A DNA stretch of 40,945 nucleotides from Oscillospiraceae bacterium (GTDB taxonomy: Bacteria > Bacillota > Clostridia > Oscillospirales > Ruminococcaceae). The notes under the pieces are model-generated. The model searched no databases. It had not been told where the DNA came from and saw nothing but the letters and a program-made list of their open reading frames with translations. Position 1 is the stretch's first letter. Each line of letters opens with the position of its first letter. Positions 7,711-17,912 of the stretch are shown in pieces. The translations under genes were made by a program, and so were the position numbers. The stretch lies in assembly GCA_018434245.1 (NCBI GenBank), contig JAHDPQ010000050.1, forward strand, positions 1 through 40,945, in the 5' to 3' direction.

Positions 7711-10700
7711 TCACCGCTCGTAATCCCGGTTCCTCTGCGACTTATCAGCAAGCTCATCCGGCTCTGCATCCACAAGGGAGCGGTCCTTTTCATCCATATT
7801 AAGCAGGATGTTGAGTTCCTTAAGCCTTGCTGTTTTTTCCGTCAGCTCGGCTTCGCGGGAGAACGGCGCAGCCAGCTCGGCTTTTGCGTTTTCAAGCTGT
7901 ACCCGCGTATTGTCAAGCTCCGCTATTACGGTATCATGTTTCATTGTAAACCCGTCCAGCACATTGTCGATGCGGGTCAGATTGCCGTAAATATCCGCGC
8001 CCAGCACGGCGGTATGGGAGAGCGTGCCTTTAAGGGTCAGCCGGTATTCGTTGCTCGGCCCGTCGTAGACCAGTACCATGGAGAAACCCCGGTACTGGCC
8101 TAAAAACACAGCATCGGAGCCTGTCATTTTGGTGCAGGCGTCTATAATCGCCTTACCTGCGGGTTCCTTTTCGGCATAGGTTGTGCCCATGATTTCCATT
8201 GGCGGGAACTGTTCAGGCAATTTCGGATGTGATGCCACAAGCCCAATGTCCTGCTCATAGCCTGCCAGTCTTTCCGTCAGCAGTTTGATGGACTCCGGGT
8301 ATTTGCGGATGACCAATTCCTCCAATGCGTACTTCTGGCTGAGATGGTTTCCTTTAAGCATTGTGAGCTTGCCCACCTCCATATCCAGATTGCATTTTTC
8401 AATGATAAGCGGGTTGCCGGAGGCCAGCGCCTTGATTTCCGCGTAGTTAAGCGCCGTCTCGTCCACATCCTCGGCAGCGCGCAGCGGCGTCTTAGAGGTC
8501 ATGATCTGCGCGATAAACTTCTGCTTGTTCTCCACAAGCTGGTACAGATAGCTGTCGAAGGTTCCTTCCGTCACATAACGGAAAATCTCTACCTCCGGGT
8601 TCAGGTTGCCTTGCCGGACAATCCTGCCCAGGCGCTGCGCCAGATCGGAGGGCCGCCATGGACAATCGAGATCGTGGAGCGCGATCAGGCGATCCTGTAC
8701 GTTGGTGCCCGCGCCCATTTTCTGCGTGCTGCCCATGAGGACGCGCACTTGGCCGGAACGCACTTTCGCGAACAGTTCGGCCTTCCTCGTTTCTGTGTTA
8801 GCATCGTGGATAAAGGCAATTTCGCCCTCGGGAATACCTTTCTCCATGAGTTTGCGCTTGAGGTCGTCGTATACGTTGAAGGAACCGTCATTTTTAGGGG
8901 TGGATAGATCACAGAACACAAGCTGCGCCGACCGCTGCTCCTTGGATTGCTCCCATATTCGGTAGACATTCCGGGCACAGGCAGAGGTTTTATTGTTTTC
9001 ATCGTCTGCCGCCAATGGGTTCATGAGCCGCATATCCAGCGCCAGCTTGCGCCCATCGTTGGTGATCCGCAACATATTATCGACGCTCGGATCGACATTG
9101 CCTGCGCGTATGGCTTCGGCACGCTCGGCAAGCCCGGCCACCATTTCCTTTTGCAACTCAGAAGGCTTTATAACCTCGGTATGGAAATTCGCCTTGGGCA
9201 CGGGAAGGTTGAGCATATCCGCTGTTTGGATATCCGCAATCTGTTTGAAAACCGACATCAGCTCGGGCAGGTTGTAGAACTTGGCAAACCGTGTCTTGGC
9301 CCGGTAGCCGGTGCCCTCGGGCGACAGCTCAATGGCTGTAATTGTTTCGCCATAGTTCGCCGCCCACTCGTCAAAGTGGGTCAGGCCCATCTCCTGCAAT
9401 GTACGGTACTGCAAATACCGCTGGATGGTATACAGCTCCACCATAGAGTTCGAGATCGGCGTCCCCGTGGCAAACACCATGCCGCGCCCATCCGTGATTT
9501 CATCGAGGTACTGACATTTCATAAACAGATCGGAGCTTTTTTGCGCTTCGGTCTGTGCGATGCCGCCGACGTTGCGCATTTTTGAAATTAAGAAGAGGTT
9601 TTTGAAATAATGCGATTCGTCAATGAACACCCGGTCAATGCCGAGTTCCTCAAAGGTAACGACATCATCCTTTCTGCTCTGGTCATTGAGTTTTTCAAGC
9701 TTGGTTTCAATGGCTTTTCGGGTTTTTTCCATCTGCTTGATGGTGTAGCGTTCCGCTTTTGCGGATTTAGCTTCCAGTATGCCAAAGGTCAGTTCATCAA
9801 TCTGCCGCTGTAAGATGGCTTCCTGCCGCTCCTTGGACATAGGAATTTTCTCAAACTGCGAATGCCCAATGATGATGGCGTCGTATTCGCCGGTAGCTAT
9901 GCGGGAACAGAATTTGCGTCGGTTTTTTCGTTCAAAATCCTTTTTCGTGGCTACCAAAATATTTGCCGATGGATAGAGCTGGAGCCATTCGCCAGCCCAC
10001 TGCTCGGTGATATGGTTGGGTACGACAATGAGAGATTTGGCGCACAGCCCCAGCCGCCTGGACTCCATTGCAGCGCCTACCATCTCGTATGTCTTGCCAG
10101 CGCCCACTTCGTGGGCCAACAGTGTATTACCGCCGTACATGACATGGGCAATGGCGTTGATCTGGTGGCTGCGCAACGTGATCTCCGGGTTCATGCCGCT
10201 AAAGGTAATATGCTGACCGTCGTACTCACGGGGCCGGATGCTGTTGAAGGTATCGTTGTAGATGCGGCAAAGCATCTCGCGGCGGTCGATGTCCTTCCAG
10301 AGCCATTCAGTGAATTTAGACTTTATCAGTTCCTGCCGGTCCTGGGCGATGGCCGTTTCCCGTTTGTTGAGAACGCGTTTTTCGTTGCCGTTTTCGATGA
10401 TAGTATCAAAGATACGCACATCCTTGAGGTTCAGCGTCTGCTCAAAGATGTGATAGGCACTGATCCGCTTGGTGCCGTAGGTGGTCACCGCCTTGATGTT
10501 GCCAAAATCGGAGGTTTTCTCGGTGATGTTCCACTCGCCGGTGTACTTGGAATAAAGCACGTTCATCCGGCTGCGCCCGCTCCTGCCGGTATCAAACAGC
10601 TCAAACATGAACTGCTTGTAGATCTCAGGCGGTATCCATGTAGCCCCGATGCGCACACCTATCTCGGCGGCAGTCAGGTCTTCCGGCTGCACCGCTTCCA

Positions 10701-13700
10701 TGGCAGTAATGCTGGTCTGGAGCCTGTTTTTTTCTTCGGCTGGTAACACCGTTTCCAGCGCCCTGAGCATTTGCAGCTTTTTTCGCACATTGCCGGACAG
10801 ATATTCGTCCGCCGTCACAAAGGGGAATTTCTGCAAATCCACAAACGCTTTGGGTATCAGGTCGGGATCGGTGGCACAGTTGATGTCCCGGAAGATAACG
10901 CCGGACAGCTCCGCTTCCAACTCGGCTTCGCTTTTGCCGGAGAGCTGCGCCATATACGCCATATCCACCCGCGCCTTTTCGGAAATGGATACAGCCAGGG
11001 CTTCGCTGGCTGTGTCCACCGACGTGACCGGCACATGGGGTCGGATGGTACGTTTGGTGAACATATCGGCCTTGCGCAGAAAATTGCCTTCTTCATCCAG
11101 CACCTCTAAAGAACAAAGCAGACAGTAGCTGGAATCTTCGCCAAAGGCCAGGCTGTTGCCCCGGCTGCACAGAAGCCCATATTTCCGGGTGTAATCGTCG
11201 TAAAGCTGGCTCAGCCGCACCTGCTCCTGCCGGATCATGTCTTCGGGGTAGTCCTCGGTCTGGTAGGCCATGAGCTGCCGGGTACAGTCCCTGAGCACGA
11301 TCATTCCGCGAATACGGTTTTCAGCGGTGACGGATAGCTCTACCGGGTGCATCCTTGAGTTTTCGCGGAAGTAGATTTTGCCATCCACGATGGTGTAGGA
11401 GAAGTTGCGCACGGACGGGTCGGCGGGAATGGACAAATCCTCGTCGCCTTCCAGTTCGTCCACCTCGTATTCGGTAATCTCCGCATGGAGATTGGAAACC
11501 GCTTCGGATAGCTGCTCGGAAAGGTCGGCCCCCTCATACGGCTTACAGGCGCTGTCCATACCAAAGGCGGTGGATTCCATGACCATATCGCCCAAAATCA
11601 TATCTGGATGCGCTGCAAAATAGCTGTTCATACGGATGCCGTTCTCGTCGGTGTCCAGGTGTACCCAATCCGGTTCGATATCCGTCATGCGGTCGCGCTT
11701 TTGTAAAAAGATAATGTCACTTGTAACATCGGTGCCCGCGTTGCGTTTGAAGGCGTTGTCAGGCAGGCGTATGGCCCCGATAAGGTCGGCCCGCTGCGCC
11801 AGATACTTGCGCACGGCGGAGTTTTTCTTGTCCATGGTGCCTTTGCTGGTGATGAAGGCCACAATACCGCCCGGACGCACTTTGTCCAGTGTTTTACCGA
11901 AGAAATAGTCATGGATCAGCCATTTGTGCTTGTCGTACCGCCTATCCAGCACCTTGAAGTCCCCAAAGGGTACGTTGCCCACGGCAATGTCGAAAAAGCT
12001 GTCGGGCATATCCACCTTTTCAAATCCGTCCACGGCAATGCTGCTGTTTTGGTAAAGCTGCCGGGCGATGCGGCCCGATATGCTGTCGATCTCCACGCCG
12101 TAGGCTTTGCTGTCCGCCATGCTGTCCGGGATCATTCCGATGAAATTTCCCACGCCGCAAGCCGGCTCTAAAATATTTCCGGTCTGAAAGCCCATCTGGG
12201 AAAGCGCCTTATACATGGCCTCCACAATCACGGGGGAGGTGTAAAAAGCCGTCAGGCTGCTGGCTCTGGCGGCGGCATATTCGTCCTCATCTAAGAGGTT
12301 TTTCAGTTCCAGATACTTGCCGTGGCGGTCATCAAAGCAATCCGCCAGACCGCCCCAGCCGACATACCGGGAAAGGGCTTCCTGTTCCTCCGGGGTTCCC
12401 AGTCTGTTCTCATTTTCAATCTGCTTTAAAGTACGGATCGCTGCGGCATTGGCGGCAAATTTCTCGCTCGGAGTGCCCACGCCAAGCTCGGGATCGGTAA
12501 TGCGGAAATTATGCCGCTGCTCGGCGGGAATCTCAGGGTGGAGGGTGCTGAACAGCACGCGCTCCCGCTTGGGCTTGGGCGGAGCCAGCGTTGTTTCTTT
12601 TTCGGCCGGTATAGCGGCATGCTTTTCTTTTATAACATCCAGAAACTCTCCTTTGGATGAATCCCATTCAAATACGGAGAGCGTGTAGCCTTGTTCCAGC
12701 AGTTTCTCCTGGTTTGCTTCCAGTTCGGCGGTGGGAAAGCGGCATAAGGGAATAAATTCGTTTTCTGCATACTCGTATGGCTGTTGTTCTATACCCAGAA
12801 GTGCGGATATTTTAGCGGCGTTGTCATTATCAAATACAACCTGAGTATCAAACAAATACCCCTCAATCAATGTCTCGGAAGTGTCTATTGCTAAGCGCTG
12901 TGGGGTAGTATCGGGCATCAGGTCGATCCGCACGCGGGCGACTTCGCCACCTTCAACCTTTTCCCATATGGGTTCGCCAGTGAGATACTTTTCCTGGATA
13001 AATCGGGCCACGTCTTCATGTCCGCCGCTGCCGCCGCCCGCCCGGTATTCTTTCAGGCCGTCGCTGACCAGCTCATCTGTTACCGCAAAGCCGGCTTCGC
13101 TGAGGGTATCGGAAACACGGTCCCGCAGGCGCTGTTCTTCAAGGAGTTCTCGTATCGAAAAAGTGATTTCATGCCGGACAACGGGCGTTTCCACGCCGTT
13201 TTGAAAAACAGTGCCCCTAAGAAATGCTGTGTGAATAGACGCATCCACGCGGTCCACCACAAATTCCCGACCGTCCAGCATGACGGTCTGCCCGACAAGG
13301 TTCTCCGGGAATGGCTGTGCAGGCGTCTGCTGACCAGCGGCAGGAGGCAGGGTTTCCAGTTCCTCTATGAACAGCGTAAGGTCAACGGCGATTTCTTCTT
13401 CCGGGTCTGTTTCATCCAAAAAGCTTTGCAGGGTTTCCAGTATCCCGGCACGCGCGCCTTCCTCCTGAAGCTGCGCCTCCAGCGTGGTGATGGCGTCCTC
13501 AGCGGTTTCGCCCAGCTCCATGCTGTCGAGGTAATCATATGGGTCGTATTCCTGATAAAATCGAATCAGGCGCTCGGCCAGATCGTTGTAATCCGTCCTC
13601 TCTCTTTCGGCTGGTAATTCTTTTGCCGCTGCCAGAGGGGGTGCGAGTGTTTCCTCCGTTTGCACCGGAATAGAGGCAGGCCCTTTTTTCTCGCCAAATA

Positions 13701-16650
13701 AAGAAAACGTACCGTTGCGGTACGCTGTCATATGCTCAAAGGCCCGTTTTTGAAAGTCATAATGTCGGTCGCCCTGGGTCGTGACCTCCCATACGGGCAG
13801 CATCATCCGGTAGATTTCATCCACCCGTACCGGATCGTCAAGCTGCGGCTCGATCAGCTTCACCGCTTCGTAGAAGTCAAAGCCATACGGGAAGGGGCGT
13901 GGGGTTTCCTGGGGAATCCCTGAGAAAAAGCCCTGAATCTCCCGCGCCAGCTCATGCTTTTCATACGTGGGGATATACGCCAGTTCCTTTTCCGACATAT
14001 ATTTGCTCTGCCGGATCAGCTCGCTGACGCGCTTTTCCACCTGCGGCCATTTCAAAAGGATGGTGTCGTAGGGAACAAACTCGGCATTTTCTCGGCTGTA
14101 GGAAATACCCTTGGAGTCGTAGTTTTCATTAAAGCCCAACCGCCCACCACCGCCTGAACCATATTCGTGCTTCAGGAAGTCGGCTCTTTCTTTCGGCGTA
14201 TGCCCTTCAAGAAAATATGAGTAGATGCGGAACTTACTGTGCTGAATATTGCTGCCACCGGTGAGCAGCCGGTCGATCTCGTCATTGGTAATGAACTGCT
14301 TGGGTTCAAGGGAGAAATCCGGGCTGGCAGAAAACTCAATATGCGGGCGCAAAAGGCCATGCAGGCCGGTGAGGATTTCATCATGTCGGCGGAACCGAAA
14401 GCGCATCAGGCCGGGATTCTCAGCATAACGCACGGCAAAGGCTTCCACCTCGGTGATGAGAGTGGATACCGTTTCGCTATCCTTTAGCAGCTCCCGGATT
14501 TGCGCGGTGTTATCCGGAAAACCTCCATGACTGTTGTAAATCGCAAGGATAGTAGGGATAAGGTTCTCATCGTGGGCTTCCCGCGAAAAATCCTGTACCG
14601 TGTACCATAAATGCTCGGCCAACTCCTTGCGCTCGTTCTCCGGCGCGTTATCCAGTATGCTTTGAGGCGCATAGCGCCCCATATCCAAAAGCTCGCGTAT
14701 TCGCTTCGCCGTGTCTTCCCAGGTAATAAGGGTCGTGGCGCTTTGCGCCGTCCGGCCCATACCGATACGGATACCGGCCCCATCGAACCAGAGGGCATAC
14801 GGGCTGACGCCGGAGAAAAAGCCCTTGCCGGAGGTGCCGTATTCCTCGCATAGAAACGCCGCGTTTTGCTCCAACGGGTAATCCTTAGAGAACCATGCGC
14901 AGATGCGCTCCAGACAATACGGCTCGTTCCCGCCTAGGCACAGGGCTTCGTCAATAACGCCTTGCGGAATCGAAAAGGCTCCCGCAAGAGATACCTGCTC
15001 ATATGGCGTGTCGTTCTCCACCGGGGATAAATCAAAAAGGGACATTTGCTGGCTTGCCTGAGTTTTAAGCGTCTTAATGTCCCTGTTAATATGGTATTCC
15101 TTTTTCTCTATGAGCTGTGCCGTCCACGCGGCGACGGTCTGCCACGAAAAAACGGCCTCGCTGCTGCGGGAGAGGTATGCGCCCTCCCACATGAGCAAAC
15201 CGTCCTCCTGGGGCTTGAAGCGGACGCGCTTTGCGCCCACCAGGATTTCCGTATAGCGGTCGGGATAGGCGGATTTGAGGTATTCGGCGCGTTCGCTCTC
15301 GTCGGGATGAATGGAGAAGAACAGCGCGATCTGCTGTTTTTTGTATTTGAGTTCATCGTCTTTATTGGCGATGACGCCCATGATGAGCGTATCATCTAAA
15401 GAAGCGGGCAGCTCGTCGCTGTCCGCTTCTTCGGAGCTTTCGGTATTTAGCTGTAGATCAGCTCGCTCAGTATCGTTTCCTCCGCCGAGTGACGGATGTT
15501 GTTCATCAGACCCACCCATTTCATCTGATCGGTGGCTTTCAGTTCCTCCGTCACGCCCTCGGCCTTCGCCATCTGCGGCACCATCTGCTCCAGCCTCGAA
15601 AGCGCCGTCCGCTCGATCTCCATCAGGTGGCTGTTGAGCTTGCCCGATGTCAGAAGGTTGGTGTAGGTCACGCGGCGGTTCTCCTTGAGAAACTTCCTGC
15701 GCAGCAACGCGTATTTCCCAAGGTGTACCTCCGTCTCCTGCGGGGGCAGCAGGTTGGGCAGATTGTAGTCTCCCTCTCTGCGGTATGTCAGATTCATATT
15801 CAACACTCCTTTCCGGCTCGCTGGTTTCCTGTTCATTTACAGGATAACCGGCCTCTTGTGTTTTATCAACTGTGCGATTTTGCTGGCGTTCCCGCTTCTG
15901 GATGTTGCGGACGGTTAGGGCAATTTCCTTGAGCACCATTTCCGCTATATCGCTGGTGGCGATGCCAAGGGCGTTCACGGTTTCGCGGGTGTCGAAGTTC
16001 AGTATAGGCGAAAAATCTACAAGCTGGGCGTACTGGTCGGCAGCGCCGCCCAGACACCGCTCCAGCAACATATATGATACGGAGGCTTCCAGCGCCTGCC
16101 TGAAATACACCTCCACATTAAATTCGTCCAATTCCTCCAGCAAGCTGTTTTCACGGCAGTACATCAGTTCACGAAAGTAATCCTGATAGTTGTCTTCCAC
16201 CACATTAGACACAACTTCCAAGATCGTACTGTCTAAAGCGCCGTTGTTCTGGACCTCACCGAAGGAGCCTTCCAGCGCCTCGATGACCTCATCCTCATAC
16301 CGTTCCTGCATCTCCCATATGGGCACCGGGCGGGAGAAGCGGCTGGCGTGGGTATCTGAAACGTCAAAGTAATGCTTGAGCCGGGAACGGCCGGTATGGA
16401 TGTCATCGAACACGGCGATGCCGGCCGCACCACGGTTGACCCAACGCCCGAGCTTTTTGTTCCAATCCTCCAGCTCCAGCACAGCCCTGGCATCCGGGCG
16501 CTGCGCGTAAATTAAAACCTGTTCATCGAACCGGCATTTATAGTTGCAGCAGGCGCTGCGCAGGAAGGCCCGCCACGCCCCCTGCAAGGATGTGATTTCC
16601 CCCAGCGTCTGATGGTACAGCTCGGTAATCAGCTCATATTTTCGCGCCAT
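7711..16650 (-). CDS. Giant N6-adenine methyltransferase - SNF2/DExH helicase fusion
   Basis: 2,979 aa from the ATG at 16650 (AGGAGGTG 6 nt upstream; the GTG 9 nt earlier is part of that site). Order of parts: ArdC-like N-terminal region (about 1-280); a disordered Gly/Asp/Gln/Pro-rich linker (285-401) that overlaps tnpV; three diverged repeats (about 445-525, 580-685, 800-905) with the pattern E.A.FLK..Y...G and ending in a W-x(n)-LI-x-Y helix; a methyltransferase with LEPACGVGNF (about 1494) and GNVPFGDF (about 1556), where the second position of the usual NPPF motif is Val; a helicase with GAGKT (about 2182), DESH (about 2341) and QRLGRIVRQG (about 2670). Such fusions resemble phage DarB-type anti-restriction proteins and probably modify or remodel element DNA on entry. 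It ends RDYER. Confidence 0.92.
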   Translation of the reverse strand: MARKYELITELYHQTLGEITSLQGAWRAFLRSACCNYKCRFDEQVLIYAQRPDARAVLELEDWNKKLGRWVNRGAAGIAVFDDIHTGRSRLKHYFDVSDTHASRFSRPVPIWEMQERYEDEVIEALEGSFGEVQNNGALDSTILEVVSNVVEDNYQDYFRELMYCRENSLLEELDEFNVEVYFRQALEASVSYMLLERCLGGAADQYAQLVDFSPILNFDTRETVNALGIATSDIAEMVLKEIALTVRNIQKRERQQNRTVDKTQEAGYPVNEQETSEPERSVEYESDIPQRGRLQSAQPAAPAGDGGTPWEIRVAAQEVSQGEPPRDLHQPSDIGQAQQPPDGDRADGAFEAGADGAADGEGRGRDGGTESHRSDEMGGSDEQHPSLGGGNDTERADLQLNTESSEEADSDELPASLDDTLIMGVIANKDDELKYKKQQIALFFSIHPDESERAEYLKSAYPDRYTEILVGAKRVRFKPQEDGLLMWEGAYLSRSSEAVFSWQTVAAWTAQLIEKKEYHINRDIKTLKTQASQQMSLFDLSPVENDTPYEQVSLAGAFSIPQGVIDEALCLGGNEPYCLERICAWFSKDYPLEQNAAFLCEEYGTSGKGFFSGVSPYALWFDGAGIRIGMGRTAQSATTLITWEDTAKRIRELLDMGRYAPQSILDNAPENERKELAEHLWYTVQDFSREAHDENLIPTILAIYNSHGGFPDNTAQIRELLKDSETVSTLITEVEAFAVRYAENPGLMRFRFRRHDEILTGLHGLLRPHIEFSASPDFSLEPKQFITNDEIDRLLTGGSNIQHSKFRIYSYFLEGHTPKERADFLKHEYGSGGGGRLGFNENYDSKGISYSRENAEFVPYDTILLKWPQVEKRVSELIRQSKYMSEKELAYIPTYEKHELAREIQGFFSGIPQETPRPFPYGFDFYEAVKLIEPQLDDPVRVDEIYRMMLPVWEVTTQGDRHYDFQKRAFEHMTAYRNGTFSLFGEKKGPASIPVQTEETLAPPLAAAKELPAERERTDYNDLAERLIRFYQEYDPYDYLDSMELGETAEDAITTLEAQLQEEGARAGILETLQSFLDETDPEEEIAVDLTLFIEELETLPPAAGQQTPAQPFPENLVGQTVMLDGREFVVDRVDASIHTAFLRGTVFQNGVETPVVRHEITFSIRELLEEQRLRDRVSDTLSEAGFAVTDELVSDGLKEYRAGGGSGGHEDVARFIQEKYLTGEPIWEKVEGGEVARVRIDLMPDTTPQRLAIDTSETLIEGYLFDTQVVFDNDNAAKISALLGIEQQPYEYAENEFIPLCRFPTAELEANQEKLLEQGYTLSVFEWDSSKGEFLDVIKEKHAAIPAEKETTLAPPKPKRERVLFSTLHPEIPAEQRHNFRITDPELGVGTPSEKFAANAAAIRTLKQIENENRLGTPEEQEALSRYVGWGGLADCFDDRHGKYLELKNLLDEDEYAAARASSLTAFYTSPVIVEAMYKALSQMGFQTGNILEPACGVGNFIGMIPDSMADSKAYGVEIDSISGRIARQLYQNSSIAVDGFEKVDMPDSFFDIAVGNVPFGDFKVLDRRYDKHKWLIHDYFFGKTLDKVRPGGIVAFITSKGTMDKKNSAVRKYLAQRADLIGAIRLPDNAFKRNAGTDVTSDIIFLQKRDRMTDIEPDWVHLDTDENGIRMNSYFAAHPDMILGDMVMESTAFGMDSACKPYEGADLSEQLSEAVSNLHAEITEYEVDELEGDEDLSIPADPSVRNFSYTIVDGKIYFRENSRMHPVELSVTAENRIRGMIVLRDCTRQLMAYQTEDYPEDMIRQEQVRLSQLYDDYTRKYGLLCSRGNSLAFGEDSSYCLLCSLEVLDEEGNFLRKADMFTKRTIRPHVPVTSVDTASEALAVSISEKARVDMAYMAQLSGKSEAELEAELSGVIFRDINCATDPDLIPKAFVDLQKFPFVTADEYLSGNVRKKLQMLRALETVLPAEEKNRLQTSITAMEAVQPEDLTAAEIGVRIGATWIPPEIYKQFMFELFDTGRSGRSRMNVLYSKYTGEWNITEKTSDFGNIKAVTTYGTKRISAYHIFEQTLNLKDVRIFDTIIENGNEKRVLNKRETAIAQDRQELIKSKFTEWLWKDIDRREMLCRIYNDTFNSIRPREYDGQHITFSGMNPEITLRSHQINAIAHVMYGGNTLLAHEVGAGKTYEMVGAAMESRRLGLCAKSLIVVPNHITEQWAGEWLQLYPSANILVATKKDFERKNRRKFCSRIATGEYDAIIIGHSQFEKIPMSKERQEAILQRQIDELTFGILEAKSAKAERYTIKQMEKTRKAIETKLEKLNDQSRKDDVVTFEELGIDRVFIDESHYFKNLFLISKMRNVGGIAQTEAQKSSDLFMKCQYLDEITDGRGMVFATGTPISNSMVELYTIQRYLQYRTLQEMGLTHFDEWAANYGETITAIELSPEGTGYRAKTRFAKFYNLPELMSVFKQIADIQTADMLNLPVPKANFHTEVIKPSELQKEMVAGLAERAEAIRAGNVDPSVDNMLRITNDGRKLALDMRLMNPLAADDENNKTSACARNVYRIWEQSKEQRSAQLVFCDLSTPKNDGSFNVYDDLKRKLMEKGIPEGEIAFIHDANTETRKAELFAKVRSGQVRVLMGSTQKMGAGTNVQDRLIALHDLDCPWRPSDLAQRLGRIVRQGNLNPEVEIFRYVTEGTFDSYLYQLVENKQKFIAQIMTSKTPLRAAEDVDETALNYAEIKALASGNPLIIEKCNLDMEVGKLTMLKGNHLSQKYALEELVIRKYPESIKLLTERLAGYEQDIGLVASHPKLPEQFPPMEIMGTTYAEKEPAGKAIIDACTKMTGSDAVFLGQYRGFSMVLVYDGPSNEYRLTLKGTLSHTAVLGADIYGNLTRIDNVLDGFTMKHDTVIAELDNTRVQLENAKAELAAPFSREAELTEKTARLKELNILLNMDEKDRSLVDAEPDELADKSQRNRDYER
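15447..15797 (-). CDS. tnpV: TnpV family protein, overprinted in another frame of the giant gene
   Basis: 116 aa, wholly inside the methyltransferase-helicase gene and in its +1 frame. The ATG at 15797 has its own strong site, GAAAGGAGT, 7 nt upstream. The protein starts MNLTYRREGDYNLPNL and contains ENRRVTYTNLLTSGKLNSHL and QMKWVGLMNNIR, the recognisable body of the TnpV (transposon-encoded protein, PF14198) family at full length. The host frame here encodes only a low-complexity linker, so tnpV is the constrained frame. TnpV has no proven function; it was first seen in Tn4451-type elements. Expression is inferred from the intact frame and site. Confidence 0.8.
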   Translation of the reverse strand: MNLTYRREGDYNLPNLLPPQETEVHLGKYALLRRKFLKENRRVTYTNLLTSGKLNSHLMEIERTALSRLEQMVPQMAKAEGVTEELKATDQMKWVGLMNNIRHSAEETILSELIYS

Positions 16651-16662
16651 CTGCGGCACCTC

Positions 16663-17205
16663 CTATCGTTCATATGCTGTTTCGCGCTGAACCTTGGGAA
16701 AGGTCCAGCCATATACATCACCGATTTTATCTCCCAGGCGCTCCGTGGCGCGCTCAATATTCCAGCGTGTGGCCCTGCCATGGTAGATGAGGTTTTTCAG
16801 CCGGTCAAGCTGGTCATGGGTGGCGGTTTCCCTGACCGCCCGGTAGAGGTAATGGTTAGAACCGTCGTGGTGGATGGCGGTGCAGCGCATGTCGCCCTTT
16901 GCATCCACATACCATTCGTTATAATCGCAGTCGGAGAACAGGCAGTCCCGGATATTTCCGCTGTCCACCATCTTATAGCCGGAGAACCGCCCGTTCCATA
17001 ACCCTAAATCGCCAATAATGATGATTTCACGGGGCATCTGGATATTGAGGTTCATCCGTTCATCGTCCAGATAGTCGGCATTGATTTCATGCATAAGGGC
17101 AATGCGTCCGTCCTCGCTCATATCCGGGTACTCTGCTTCCAGATCGCCGCGCCAATCCTCATAATTGAGAGCAATATCGCTCCATATCATGTGCTTTGCT
17201 TCCAT
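16663..17205 (-). CDS. ICE accessory protein of unknown function (180 aa)
   Basis: The ATG at 17205 follows AGGAGGCG by 6 nt. The protein begins MEAKHMIWSDIALNYEDW and has a conserved-looking core with GDLGLWNGRFSGYK, then NEWYVDAKGDMR and IHHDGSNHYLYR. I have seen similar proteins in ICEs and phages of Firmicutes, without a function. It is 12 nt upstream of the giant gene and shares its operon; its stop codon is followed at once by the giant gene's Shine-Dalgarno. It ends TAYER. Confidence 0.75.
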   Translation of the reverse strand: MEAKHMIWSDIALNYEDWRGDLEAEYPDMSEDGRIALMHEINADYLDDERMNLNIQMPREIIIIGDLGLWNGRFSGYKMVDSGNIRDCLFSDCDYNEWYVDAKGDMRCTAIHHDGSNHYLYRAVRETATHDQLDRLKNLIYHGRATRWNIERATERLGDKIGDVYGWTFPKVQRETAYER

Positions 17206-17217
17206 GCGCAGCGCCTC

Positions 17218-17907
17218 CTATCGTTCGTAATCTTTGTTTTTCGGCCGGTTTTTCTCAAGCGGCTCATAGGTCGCGCCGTTTTTCTCCATGATTTCGGCAA
17301 ACTGGCAGATGTGGTACAGCTCTTTACCAACCTCCACATGCGTGTCGTCGATATACCGGCAGGCGCGCTCCATCTTCTCACCCCAGGCGGCCGTTATCAC
17401 AATCTTGCCGCCATCCGGAACGCGAAACAGCTCCTTATAGTGCGGGTCGATAAAGCGGATGCCCTGCCGGGCTTTCTCCATGTTCCTGTCCAGCCATTTT
17501 GCCTGATAGCAAAAGCAGTAGAAATTATAATCGCCCCGAACCGGATTGCAGCGCAGCAGGTAGGCGTGCTCTTGTGTATCCGCCCGAAATCCGTATTCGG
17601 TGGTGTAATTGCCGGTAAAAGCGCTTTCGGGATACCGCTGTTTGAACTCGCCCATGGCGTAGCGGTCCTTCAAAAGTCCGTATTCATCGGAGCGCAGGGC
17701 ATTGATAACCTCATCAAGCTCTGATTTGAAGGCTTCTGTTTTCAGCCTGGAGTTATGCTCATCCCAGGTTGTATAAAACTCGTAGCCCTTGGGGCCGAAA
17801 TCCCCGCGCAGGTGTCCGATGCTGCCGCACTGCATCCTGAGCTGCTGGCTCTGGCTATAGCTGTACTTGATTTCCTCGGGCGTCATGGCCCGGATGTTCA
17901 GTTCCAT
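17218..17907 (-). CDS. ICE accessory protein of unknown function (229 aa)
   Basis: The ATG at 17907 is preferred because AGAGGTGAG lies 4-9 nt upstream; a GTG at 17916 lies within that site. It begins MELNIRAMTPEEIKYSYSQS and contains the segments QCGSIGHLRGDFG, TEYGFRADTQEHAYLLRCNP and RGDYNFYCFCYQAKWLD. Close relatives are frequent in gut Firmicutes ICEs. The C-terminal part (VEVGKELYHICQFAEIMEKN) is a regular helix. No catalytic motif is evident. It sits in the operon between the YodL protein and the 180-aa protein, 5 nt and 12 nt away. It ends NKDYER. Confidence 0.78.
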   Translation of the reverse strand: MELNIRAMTPEEIKYSYSQSQQLRMQCGSIGHLRGDFGPKGYEFYTTWDEHNSRLKTEAFKSELDEVINALRSDEYGLLKDRYAMGEFKQRYPESAFTGNYTTEYGFRADTQEHAYLLRCNPVRGDYNFYCFCYQAKWLDRNMEKARQGIRFIDPHYKELFRVPDGGKIVITAAWGEKMERACRYIDDTHVEVGKELYHICQFAEIMEKNGATYEPLEKNRPKNKDYER

Positions 17908-17912
17908 AACGC

